DNA of 64,000 bases. Origin: Sphingomonas sp. MA1305 (lineage in GTDB: Bacteria; Pseudomonadota; Alphaproteobacteria; Sphingomonadales; Sphingomonadaceae). Under the pieces are notes generated by a model, which saw nothing but the letters and a program-made list of their open reading frames with translations, did no database searches and was not told where the DNA came from. Shown in pieces: positions 17,567 to 25,653 of this stretch; positions within the stretch are counted from its first letter, which is position 1, and every line of letters begins with the position of its first letter. The DNA is taken from assembly GCF_016107325.1 (NCBI RefSeq), contig NZ_RCVT01000002.1:248001-312000 (forward strand), read 5' to 3'. Position numbers and translations under genes: made by a program.

Positions 17567-19369
17567 CTACAGCGGGGCGACCCGGCTGAGCGTCGAGACG
17601 CCATTCTCGTCGAAGGCCTCGACCGCGACGTAATAACGCTGGCCCACCGTCAGCGCGCGCAACGGCAATGCCGCTGCCCGTCCACCGGCGACGCGGTCGG
17701 CGAACAGCTGGTAGGTCAGCGCCAGCCGATCGGGCCGGATGCCCCAGCGCACGTTGTAGCCGACCGCGCTCGGCACGCGCGTCCAGCGGATCGTCGCGTT
17801 GCGGGTGTCGCGGTCGCGCGTCGCGGCGAGCAGCGTGGGTGGGGGCGGCGCGGCACCCCCGGCGGTGCCGAACACGCGCAGGTCGCTGATCGCGAGATGC
17901 GCACCCCCGACATGGCCGTGGACGTAGCGGACGAAGCGCGCCCGCACCGGCCGCGGCAGTTCGAAATAGGCGTTGGGGCGGTCGCGACGCGGCGGCTCGG
18001 TACGGGCGAGCGGCCGCCACGCCTGGCCGTCGAGCGACGATTCGAGGCGGAATTCGGTGTAGATGTCGGGCGCATCGCCGAACCGCCCCGCCTGATAATC
18101 GGCGAAATTGACCTGCACCGCACGCAGCGTCTTTGCCGCGCCGAGGTCGATCGTCAGCGTCGCGCCCGGCGCCTTGCTCGGCGACAGCCAGAAGCTGCGC
18201 GGATTTTCATCGGTCGTATCGCTCGCCGGGTGCCCGTCGACGCTGCCGCTCGCCGTCGCCGCCTTGCGATAGGAGAGCAGCATCCAGCCGGTGAACAGCG
18301 AATCCGGGTCGGTGAAGCGCGTCGTCGGCATGCGCTGCGGGAAGTCGCCGAAGCGGGTCGAGACGCGCATCTGCCCGTCGGCGTCGAACACCGTCGGCCA
18401 CATCCCGATCCGCCGCTCGAACGTCCAGTTATAGCCGATCCACGGCGTGCCGGTGTTCCACCAATTGCCGTGGAGATCGCGGAAGGTGTTGCCGTGCCCC
18501 GCCCCCTGCACGAAGCCGCCGGGCTTGTAGCCGACCGGATTGTAGGGCGCGTAGGTGAACGGCCCCATCGGCGAACTGCCGACATAGGTGCCGGTGGCGT
18601 AGGCGTTATATTCGGTGCCCGGCGCGCCATATTGCAGATAATAGCGCCCTCCGACCTTGGTCATCCACGCGCCCTCCATGAAGGGCTTGATCGGCGTGCC
18701 ATTGGGCAAAGTGCCGCTGTGATCCTGGCCGAACCGTTCCCAGCCGTGACGGTCGGGGTCGAGCAGGATGAAGGACTTGCGCGGGCTGCCGTAGGTCATC
18801 CTGCCGTCGGCGAACGACACCGGCGCGCCGTAGATCGGGAAGACGTTGGACGAATTCCAATAGAGGTACCAGCGCTTGTCGTCGTCCTGGAACAGGTCCG
18901 GGTCCCACGGACCGGGCGGCACCTGATCGCCCTTGATCGTATCCTCGAACCCCGACTTCACCGCGCCGGGCAGGACGGGCATGCGGCGTACATAATAGTC
19001 GATGCGGCCACTTGCCGGATCGGAGGTGCCGTAGATCGCCCCCTGCCCGGTCATTGACGGCATGATCAGCAGCCGCTCGCCGTCGGAGGAGACGGCCGGC
19101 GCGACGATGCCCTCCGCCGGCCAGCGGCTGGGCGTGACGAAGCGCCACGTCACCAGATCGGTCGAGCGCCAATAGCCGTCGGCGAGGGTGAGGAAGAGGT
19201 AATAGGCGCCCTTGAACGGCACGATCACCGGATCGGCGCCGGTGCGGTAGGAGACGCCCTCGTTGACCTGCTCAAAATTGTAGCGGTAATCGAGGTCGAC
19301 CGGATTGGCATAGGTGTGCGGCGCGGCCGTGGCCTGGGCCGCGGCGGCGAGTACGAGGCTTGCGATCAT
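17567..19369 (-). CDS. GH43-like glycoside hydrolase with discoidin and Fn3-like domains
   Basis: A 600-residue protein with a short signal peptide (about residues 1-16). The N-terminal 340 residues look like a five-bladed GH43-type propeller. Acidic residues sit in TGADPVIV, PWDPDLFQDDD and FMEGAWM, where GH43 has its base, pKa modulator and acid. A middle domain (about 370-490) resembles an F5/8-type carbohydrate-binding module, and the last 100 residues look like fibronectin III. The substrate is not evident: beta-xyloside, arabinoside or galactoside are all possible, and the subfamily call is uncertain. It is translated with DUF6445 protein b through a four-base overlap. The 153-base gap downstream before DUF6445 protein a holds nothing I recognise. 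Confidence 0.8.
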   Translation of the reverse strand: MIASLVLAAAAQATAAPHTYANPVDLDYRYNFEQVNEGVSYRTGADPVIVPFKGAYYLFLTLADGYWRSTDLVTWRFVTPSRWPAEGIVAPAVSSDGERLLIMPSMTGQGAIYGTSDPASGRIDYYVRRMPVLPGAVKSGFEDTIKGDQVPPGPWDPDLFQDDDKRWYLYWNSSNVFPIYGAPVSFADGRMTYGSPRKSFILLDPDRHGWERFGQDHSGTLPNGTPIKPFMEGAWMTKVGGRYYLQYGAPGTEYNAYATGTYVGSSPMGPFTYAPYNPVGYKPGGFVQGAGHGNTFRDLHGNWWNTGTPWIGYNWTFERRIGMWPTVFDADGQMRVSTRFGDFPQRMPTTRFTDPDSLFTGWMLLSYRKAATASGSVDGHPASDTTDENPRSFWLSPSKAPGATLTIDLGAAKTLRAVQVNFADYQAGRFGDAPDIYTEFRLESSLDGQAWRPLARTEPPRRDRPNAYFELPRPVRARFVRYVHGHVGGAHLAISDLRVFGTAGGAAPPPPTLLAATRDRDTRNATIRWTRVPSAVGYNVRWGIRPDRLALTYQLFADRVAGGRAAALPLRALTVGQRYYVAVEAFDENGVSTLSRVAPL

Positions 19370-20040
19370 CGGTGCGCCTGGATGAAGAGGTTGGTGGTCA
19401 GCCGCCCCGCGCGCGGATCGATGCTGCGCAGCATATCGTGCGGAATGATACCCGAATGGAGCAGGCAGCCCTGGTAGAGGACGACGCGGTCGCGCTTGCC
19501 CTCGACCAGGCCGATCCGTTCGAAGGCGGCGTTGCTGGCATTGGTATAGCCGCTGAGCTGCGCGCCGTCGCGACGGGCGGCGGCGATGAAGGCGTCGCGG
19601 TTGCCGGCGTCGACCCGCTCGATCCCGGTCGCCTGCTGGCGGTAGAAAGCGGTGCCGGGGGTGTCGGCGAGATAATGGAGCACCGCGAGATAGCCGGGAT
19701 CGACCGAATCGAAATGCGGAATGCGCTGTGCCGGCGACAGCGTGTCCGGCGCGGCGGTGACCATCGAGAAGCTGCCCTCGATCCAGTCGAAGCCGTCGAC
19801 CTCGAAGGCGCCGCCGATGAACGGCGCGAGCGCCTGGAGCAGCCCGGTGGCATAGTCATGCGCGGGTCCGTCGGCGGCGGTGAGCACGCGACGGACACCG
19901 GGGTAATAGCTGCGCGCGACGTTCGGAAAGGGCGCCAGCGCGGCGGCGAGATCGACGATGCGGTCGACGTCGCCGGTGGCACCGTCGACGATGACGACCG
20001 GACTCTGGCTGCGGCCAATGCGGATCAGGCTGGGGGTCAC
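19366..20040 (-). CDS. DUF6445 family protein b (candidate Fe/2-oxoglutarate oxygenase fold)
   Basis: A 224-residue paralogue of the proteins at 16742 and 48748. It keeps YYPGV, SMVTAAP, RIPHFDS (H109, D111), GTAFYRQQATG, LLHSG (H195) and GRLTTNLF (R213). The HxD...H...R arrangement suggests a double-stranded beta-helix oxygenase, an inference from motif order only. First gene of a two-gene unit with the secreted GH43-like protein (ATGA overlap). There is no halogenase directly adjacent to this copy. Confidence 0.7.
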   Translation of the reverse strand: MTPSLIRIGRSQSPVVIVDGATGDVDRIVDLAAALAPFPNVARSYYPGVRRVLTAADGPAHDYATGLLQALAPFIGGAFEVDGFDWIEGSFSMVTAAPDTLSPAQRIPHFDSVDPGYLAVLHYLADTPGTAFYRQQATGIERVDAGNRDAFIAAARRDGAQLSGYTNASNAAFERIGLVEGKRDRVVLYQGCLLHSGIIPHDMLRSIDPRAGRLTTNLFIQAHR

Positions 20041-20266
20041 CGAAGCTTAGCGACGCATTTAACGCTCATTAACTGCATGCAATCCCGCCCGCTTTTATCG
20101 GCAGGGGGTTCTTTAACGTCACGTTTACTGAACATTCCACCTCCAACATTCCCGTGGCGGAAAATATTCCGATCGACTACTATCAAGTAGTCGAGTATGA
20201 TGCTTCATCAGCCAGTGCTGCACATAGAAGCCCAAATTCAAGTCAACTTGTTGGGGAGTGTTCTAC
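20041..20266. other. Low-GC intergenic region with a hairpin
   Basis: This divergent intergenic region is visibly AT-richer than the rest of the window. It holds a perfect 8-bp hairpin CGACTACT-atca-AGTAGTCG at 20174-20193 and TTTAACG-like repeats at 20058 and 20113. It must contain the promoters for DUF6445 protein b and for the small secreted protein. No known operator was recognised. Confidence 0.5.
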
Positions 20267-20656
20267 ATGCGCATCCTATCGATCGCTATCGCTGTCGGCC
20301 TCACCATGTCCTTGCCGCAACCAACAATAGCCCAAGTGACCCCAGGATCACACACCTACACTATACTTTCAAATTTTACGAGGCTGACCCATGATGAATG
20401 GGTGACGCTAGTTCAACAGCAAATTGATGCCGGATATATTTTCTACGTGAACAGCGAAAACGTAAACAGTTGGGGTGCGGAGCGAATAGTGAACACCTTA
20501 GGCTCATATTACATGTATGTTTATGGACCGAATCATCACGAAGTTCCGGCTTACACCGGAAGTCAGCGTTGCGAATATGTTTTCAACACGAACAGCTCTT
20601 CCCCATATTATGGAGAAGCCCTTCTTCTGTGCCTCCCGGCATACGGAGCACATTGA
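20267..20656 (+). CDS. Small secreted protein of unknown function, low GC
   Basis: A 129-residue protein. A clear Sec signal peptide, MRILSIAIAVGLTMSLPQPTIAQ, is followed by a mature domain of about 106 residues rich in Tyr, Asn and Ser with two cysteines (QRCEY and LLCLP) that could form a disulfide. I do not recognise a family. ATG 20267 has GGGGAG upstream, so it is preferred to the upstream in-frame GTG at 20258. Base composition is much lower in GC than its neighbours, suggesting recent acquisition. It is the only plus-strand gene between the amylase-locus LacI and the GH3 gene, between DUF6445 protein b and TBDR 2. Confidence 0.7.
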   Translation: MRILSIAIAVGLTMSLPQPTIAQVTPGSHTYTILSNFTRLTHDEWVTLVQQQIDAGYIFYVNSENVNSWGAERIVNTLGSYYMYVYGPNHHEVPAYTGSQRCEYVFNTNSSSPYYGEALLLCLPAYGAH

Positions 20657-20698
20657 CCGTATACGGTCTGAAGCTTGAGACCGCGTGGATGGTAACTA

Positions 20699-20734
20699 GG
20701 CTCAGAGGCGCTGTGAAGAATGCGCCTCTGAGCC
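20699..20734. terminator. Bidirectional hairpin between convergent genes
   Basis: A perfect 13-bp inverted repeat, GGCTCAGAGGCGC and GCGCCTCTGAGCC, with a 10-base loop lies between the small secreted protein (plus) and TBDR 2 (minus). There is no T-run on either side, so termination is probable but not certain. Confidence 0.65.
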
Positions 20735-20741
20735 AATCCCA

Positions 20742-23700
20742 TCAGAACTTGTAGCGCGCGCCGACCTGGAACGAGCGCGGCACGCCGGTGGTGTCATTCT
20801 CGCGCTTGGTCGGGTTGAGGCCGGAGCCGGCGCCCCAGGCCGTATAGGTCCGGTTGACCGAATCGAACAGGTTGAAGGCGGCGAAGTTGATCTCGAGATC
20901 ATGCCCCCACGGCATGCGAAAGTTCTTCGAGATGCGCGCGTCGACCGAGGCATAGCCGACGATCTGGTCCGGCCAGAACACGCCGCCGAAATTGCCGTAG
21001 GTGCCGCTCGGACTGCCGAATTCGGGCGGACCGGGGCGCGTGATGACTTGGCCGAAGGACGGGCCGGAGCTGAACGTGCCGGTGACCGAGATCTTCGTGT
21101 CCCACGGGCCGCGGGCGATACCGGTGCCGACGAAGCGCCACTTCTCCACGCCCGCGACATAGTTGATGCCATAGGCATCGACGCGCGGACCGTTGTAGAA
21201 TTCGTCGCCCTGCAGTTCCTGCGCGACGTTCGACCGCGCGCGCTGCAACGTCAGCGTCGAGGTGAAGCCCCAGGTCGAGCCGGTGACGAACGGCTTTTCG
21301 GCGGTGACGTAGACGGCGGTGTAATAGGCCTTGCCGTCGTTCGAACCGATGTTCAGCTTGCCGCTATAGCCGGGCAGGATGCCCTGAGCCGGGAAATTGT
21401 CCTCGATGAACTGGTCGCCCAGGCTGGTGTACTGGCCGTTGAGCAGGCGGTTGCCACGCACGTACTTGAAGATGTTGTGGCTGCGGATGTGGCTGAGCGT
21501 CACCGATGTCTGAATTGCGCCCAGCCGCTTGCGGACGCCGACGTTGAACTGGTCCGAATAGGGCAGCTTCGTATCGTTGTTGAGCAGCCACACCTCGCCG
21601 CCGACACCTGTCGCGGTCGCGGCGGCGCGCAGCGCGTCGACGTTCTTGTAATTGGCGTTCCAGACCAAGGTCGTTTGCGGAAGCACGCCATTGTTGCCGG
21701 GCTGCGCGCGTACGTCAGCACAGGTCGGCTGCGTCGGACCATCGCAGAAGTTGAGCGTGACGGTGCGCTGATACAGCGCCTTCACGGTCTCGATGCCCGC
21801 GGTGATGAACAGCGGCCGGTCGTAATAGCGGCCGGCACCGGCGAACAGCACCAGGTCGCGGTCGCCCTTGACGTCGTACGACACGCCGAGACGCGGCTGG
21901 AACGCCTTCCAATAGGGCTTACGGTTGTTGCCGGTGGAGATGTAATCCTCCGGATTGATGCCGGCGGCCTTCCACGGCTGGTAATTGCGCAGCGCCGTCG
22001 CGATCGCCGCCGGGGTGACGAAATTGTCGTTCTTGGCGTTGGTCTCATAGTCCCAGCGAAGGCCGGCGTTGATCGTCAGATGCTCGTTGACCGTCCAGTC
22101 GTCCTGAATGAACAGGCCGATCTGCGTATCCTTGGCCTTGGCCGGCTGCACGGGTACCAGCGAAACGCTGCCCTGGATCGGCGTGGACGCGTCGAACGTC
22201 GTGTAGTTCGCCGGCGTGAAGATATACTGGCCGTTGCTGAGATTGTCTTCCTCGCGCGACAGATCGTTGAGCGCGACCTTGACGCCCGCCTTCACGACAT
22301 GACCGGAACCGTAGAAGGTGACGTTGTCCTTGAACGTCCAGGTCTTTTGATTATCGGCCTGTTCGAAGCCGTTGGTGCCGAGCGAGGCGACGATGGCACC
22401 GGGCGTGCCGAGCAGGATCTCCGGGCCGCTGCTGACGCGCGGCGTGCCGTTGAACACGGTGTTGTAGGCGACGGTGGCCTCGTTCAGCCAATTGTCGCCG
22501 CGATGGTTCCACTCGAGCTGGTACAGGTCGATTTTCGACTGCAACAAATGGCCGTGCGACGGGACGGACGTGCCGCCGAAATCGGCCAGGTTGCTTTCGC
22601 GACGGAAAAAGCCGCTGAAGTTGACCGTATCGGCATTGCTGACGAAGGCGGTCAGTTTGCCGAAGTACAGCTTCTGGTTGAAAGCCTGCGGATAGCTGCC
22701 ATTATACTGGTTGACGATCGCCTGCGGGACGATCTGGTCGGTCTGCCTGTCGGGATTGTTGTTGCCCAACAACACGGCGCTGGACGGCGCGCTCTGGTCG
22801 GTCGCCTCGAACGCGCCGTAGAAGTGCAGCACGTCCTTGATGATCGGGCCGCCCAGGTCGCCGCCGTATTGCTTGCGGTCGTAGTCGCCCTGCTTGTTCG
22901 ATCCGTCGCGGTTGTTGGCATTGCCCGGCCGGTCGAAATATTTGGTGCCGTAGAAGGAGCTCGGCTGCCATTCGCCGAACAGAGTGCCGTGGAACGACGT
23001 GCCGCCCGACTTGGTCACCGCGGTGATGATCGCGGAGCCGGCCTGTTCGTACTCGGCCTTGAAGTTCTGCGTATCGACCTTGAACTCCTGCACCGCGAGC
23101 TGCGGGAACGGGTTGCCCTGGCTGAAGTTCTGGCCGGCGACGCCGCCGTGGTTGACCTGGTTCTTGAGGCTGAGGCCATCGATGAAGACGTTGACGTTGT
23201 CGGCGCTGACGCCGCCTGCCTGGACCTGGCGGTTGCTGCGGCCGGGGGTAACCGCGACGCCCGGGGCGAGCGCGGCGAAGTTCAGGAAGTTGCGGTCGCT
23301 CTGCGGCAGGCTCTCGATCTGCTGCTGCGAGACGTTGGTCGCGACCTCGGCGGTGCGCACTTCCTGGGTGCGACGGCCGGTGACGACGATGTCGCTGCCC
23401 GAACCGTTGCCGGCGTCGGCCGACGTCGTCGTGCTGGTGGCAGCGGCGGCTTCCGCATTGGCGGCGGGGGTGCCGATGTCGAGCGTGATCGTCTGGCCGA
23501 CGGGGACGACGACCTGCTCCGGCCGCTGACCAGCCACGTCGACGCGATAGGTGCTCGGGCGGATGCCGGGGATGGTATAGTCACCGGTCGCATTGGTGCG
23601 GCCGTTGATCACCTGGCCGGTGGTCAGATCGGTGATGACGACGGTGGTCCCTGCCGCCGCGCCCTCGATATGGCCGCGCAGGGTGGAGGTCGCCTGCGCA

Positions 23701-23789
23701 AAGGCCGGCGTACCGATGACCAGCGCCGCGGCCAGCGCCGCCGCCGAAATGCCGCGAACAGTGCGCGCGCGATGAATCCTGGATGCCAT
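20742..23789 (-). CDS. TonB-dependent receptor 2 with carboxypeptidase-regulatory-like domain
   Basis: A 1,015-residue outer-membrane receptor of the Oar-like type. After the signal peptide (ending TPAFAQ) comes a CarboxypepD_reg-like beta-sandwich (about residues 35-110: TLRGHIEG, then GDYTIPGIRPSTYRVDV), then a plug (DIVVTGRRTQEVRTAEV) and a long barrel ending FQVGARYKF. ATG 23789 has GGAGGGG six bases upstream, and an in-frame ATG at 23804 would overlap that ribosome-binding site. Two GTAACCGGTTAC-type operators lie about 90-120 bases upstream, linking it to the LacI/GH3 pair at 27-30 kb. The likely cargo is an oligosaccharide released by the GH144-type enzyme. Confidence 0.93.
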   Translation of the reverse strand: MASRIHRARTVRGISAAALAAALVIGTPAFAQATSTLRGHIEGAAAGTTVVITDLTTGQVINGRTNATGDYTIPGIRPSTYRVDVAGQRPEQVVVPVGQTITLDIGTPAANAEAAAATSTTTSADAGNGSGSDIVVTGRRTQEVRTAEVATNVSQQQIESLPQSDRNFLNFAALAPGVAVTPGRSNRQVQAGGVSADNVNVFIDGLSLKNQVNHGGVAGQNFSQGNPFPQLAVQEFKVDTQNFKAEYEQAGSAIITAVTKSGGTSFHGTLFGEWQPSSFYGTKYFDRPGNANNRDGSNKQGDYDRKQYGGDLGGPIIKDVLHFYGAFEATDQSAPSSAVLLGNNNPDRQTDQIVPQAIVNQYNGSYPQAFNQKLYFGKLTAFVSNADTVNFSGFFRRESNLADFGGTSVPSHGHLLQSKIDLYQLEWNHRGDNWLNEATVAYNTVFNGTPRVSSGPEILLGTPGAIVASLGTNGFEQADNQKTWTFKDNVTFYGSGHVVKAGVKVALNDLSREEDNLSNGQYIFTPANYTTFDASTPIQGSVSLVPVQPAKAKDTQIGLFIQDDWTVNEHLTINAGLRWDYETNAKNDNFVTPAAIATALRNYQPWKAAGINPEDYISTGNNRKPYWKAFQPRLGVSYDVKGDRDLVLFAGAGRYYDRPLFITAGIETVKALYQRTVTLNFCDGPTQPTCADVRAQPGNNGVLPQTTLVWNANYKNVDALRAAATATGVGGEVWLLNNDTKLPYSDQFNVGVRKRLGAIQTSVTLSHIRSHNIFKYVRGNRLLNGQYTSLGDQFIEDNFPAQGILPGYSGKLNIGSNDGKAYYTAVYVTAEKPFVTGSTWGFTSTLTLQRARSNVAQELQGDEFYNGPRVDAYGINYVAGVEKWRFVGTGIARGPWDTKISVTGTFSSGPSFGQVITRPGPPEFGSPSGTYGNFGGVFWPDQIVGYASVDARISKNFRMPWGHDLEINFAAFNLFDSVNRTYTAWGAGSGLNPTKRENDTTGVPRSFQVGARYKF

Positions 23790-23878
23790 TTCAAACCCCT
23801 CCACGGTCGTCCCTTGCCCCGTCTTTGCTCCCGACGCGCCGACGACAGGAGTCGGCCCGCGGATCGCGAGAGGCGTGT

Positions 23879-23910
23879 GGAACCGGTTACTCGCCCGCGT
23901 AACCGGTTAC
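23879..23910. promoter_or_regulatory. Tandem LacI operators upstream of TBDR 2
   Basis: Two 12-bp palindromes, GGAACCGGTTAC (23879-23890) and GTAACCGGTTAC (23899-23910), lie 20 bases apart centre to centre, about two helical turns. An identical GTAACCGGTTAC lies at 28159-28170 between LacI 2 and GH3. Form and spacing fit LacI-family binding. Confidence 0.75.
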
Positions 23911-24002
23911 AACGGCATGGATCAGCCTTGCGTCACTATGCTGCGAACTGTTGCAGCCGGGTCACACTCCGCCCGGACCGGCCGGCGCGGCGGTGGCGCG
24001 GT

Positions 24003-25532
24003 TCAGGCGATCGGCGGCGCCGCGCAATGTCTGGCGATGAACGCCTCGTGGGTCGGCAGGCCGGCGGCGACATCGGCGATCACCTCTTCGACATCCTTGA
24101 GGAAGGCGGTGGCCTGATCGGCCGGGATCATGTCGACCATCGGGTCGTAATGCGCCTGCAGCCCCTGGCCGAGCAGCACCTGCACCCAGCTTTCCTCGCG
24201 GAACAGCTCGGCCTTGCCGTGCATGAAGAAGCGGGCCGAGGCGCGGAACAGGTCGAGCCGTTCGGTCAGGCTGTCGGGCACGTCCATATGCTTGACGTAA
24301 CGCCAGAAATCCGTGTCCTCGCGCTCCGTCACCTTGTAATGGGCGATGATGAAGTCGCGCACGTCGCGATATTCGAAATCGGTCTGGCGATTGTATTCGG
24401 CCATGTCGGCGGCGTTGAAGCCGCGCCCGGGGAAGAGCGCGATCAGGCGCAGGATGCCGGTCTGTATCAAATGGATGCTGGTCGATTCGAGCGGCTCGAG
24501 GAAACCGCCGGCAAGGCCGAGCGCGACGACGTTCTTCTCCCACGCCTTGGTCCGCTTGCCCGGACGGAAGCGCACCGCGCGCGGATCGGCGAGCGCCGGC
24601 GTGTCGAGATGGGCGAGCAGGGTGTCCGCCGCGTCCGTGTCGCTGGTGAAGCGGCTGGCATAGACATGGCCGTTGCCGGTGCGGTGCTGGAGCGGGATGC
24701 GCCATTGCCAGCCGGCGTCGTGCGCGGTCGATCGCGTATAGGGGGTCAATGGCCCCGTCCCGCGCGCGGTCGGCACCGCCAGCGCGCGGTCGCAGAGCAG
24801 CCACTGGCTCCAATCCTCGTAGCCGACGCCCATCGCGTCGCCGATCAGCAGGCCGCGCATCCCCGAACAGTCGACGAACAGGTCGCCGTCGACGCGGCGC
24901 CCGTCGGCGAGCACGACATGGTCGAGGAAGCCGTCGCTGCCGCGGCGGTTGGCGGCGACGATCCGCCCCTCGATCCGCTCCACCCCCGCCGCCTCCGCCC
25001 GCCCGCGCAGGAAGCGCGCGAACAGCGAGGCGTCGAAATGATAGGCATAGTCGAGATCCGCCATCGGCGAATGGGGATTGGACGGATCGGGCATGGCGAA
25101 GCGGTTCATCCGCGCCGCCAGCGTGTTGAGGGCATACAGATCGAGATGCTTGGCGCGCCCCGCCGCCTGTTCCTTCAGCCAGAACTGGTGGCAGTGCAGC
25201 CAGTAGAGGTCCTGGCCGATCTTGCCGAAGCCGTGGATGTAGCTGTGGCCGGGCGCGCGCCAGTGGCGGAATTCGATGCCGAGCTTGAACGTCGCCTGCG
25301 TGGCGCGGACGAATTCGAATTCGTCGATGCCGGCCAGCCCGATGAAGCTGCGCAGCGCCGGGATCGTCGCCTCGCCGACCCCGATCGTGCCGATCTCGTC
25401 CGATTCGATCAGGCGGATCGTATAGGCACCGAGGAACAGGCGCGACAGCAGCGCCGCGGTCATCCAGCCCGCGGTGCCGCCGCCGACGATGGTGATCGTC
25501 TTGATCGGGGGGTTGGGGTGCGGGTCGGTCAT
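24003..25532 (-). CDS. Flavin-dependent 'tryptophan halogenase' family protein (halogenase 3)
   Basis: A 509-residue FAD-dependent halogenase homologue. It has GGGTAGW (about residues 17-23), the catalytic lysine candidate K83 in ATFKLGIEF, GWQWRIPLQHRTGNGHVY, and PLESTSIHLIQ. Family role: halogenation of an aromatic substrate through a lysine-haloamine or HOX intermediate, needing a flavin reductase. The ATG at 25532 has GGAGG at seven bases, and the longer frame runs into the family Y repeat. It follows the GH144-type gene on the same strand, with the repeat in between, and ends about 210 bases before TBDR 2. The substrate is unknown. Confidence 0.87.
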   Translation of the reverse strand: MTDPHPNPPIKTITIVGGGTAGWMTAALLSRLFLGAYTIRLIESDEIGTIGVGEATIPALRSFIGLAGIDEFEFVRATQATFKLGIEFRHWRAPGHSYIHGFGKIGQDLYWLHCHQFWLKEQAAGRAKHLDLYALNTLAARMNRFAMPDPSNPHSPMADLDYAYHFDASLFARFLRGRAEAAGVERIEGRIVAANRRGSDGFLDHVVLADGRRVDGDLFVDCSGMRGLLIGDAMGVGYEDWSQWLLCDRALAVPTARGTGPLTPYTRSTAHDAGWQWRIPLQHRTGNGHVYASRFTSDTDAADTLLAHLDTPALADPRAVRFRPGKRTKAWEKNVVALGLAGGFLEPLESTSIHLIQTGILRLIALFPGRGFNAADMAEYNRQTDFEYRDVRDFIIAHYKVTEREDTDFWRYVKHMDVPDSLTERLDLFRASARFFMHGKAELFREESWVQVLLGQGLQAHYDPMVDMIPADQATAFLKDVEEVIADVAAGLPTHEAFIARHCAAPPIA

Positions 25533-25544
25533 GGCACAGCCTCC

Positions 25545-25640
25545 GTCATGCCGGACTCGTTCCGGCATCCACGGTGCCGCAGACGATCACGCCGGCGCGT
25601 GCGCGGAAGGGTGGATGCCGGAACGAGTCCGGCATGACGG
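25545..25640. repeat. Double-hairpin repeat, family Y, copy 3
   Basis: A 96-bp element with two near-identical mirror hairpins, ATGCCGGA-ctcgt-TCCGGCAT and ATGCCGGA-acgag-TCCGGCAT, flanking the core ATCCACGGTGCCGC. It is the best preserved of the three copies. It starts 13 bases upstream of the halogenase 3 start codon, and the GGAGG ribosome-binding site abuts it. Confidence 0.85.
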
Positions 25641-25653
25641 GAGGGTCGGACCA

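Noticed and set aside
20901..25637. Very long open frame (over 1,500 codons) on the plus strand
   Set aside because: It is antisense to TBDR 2 and halogenase 3, is rich in Arg/Asp/Gly/Ala as expected from high-GC shadow frames, and has no domain signals.
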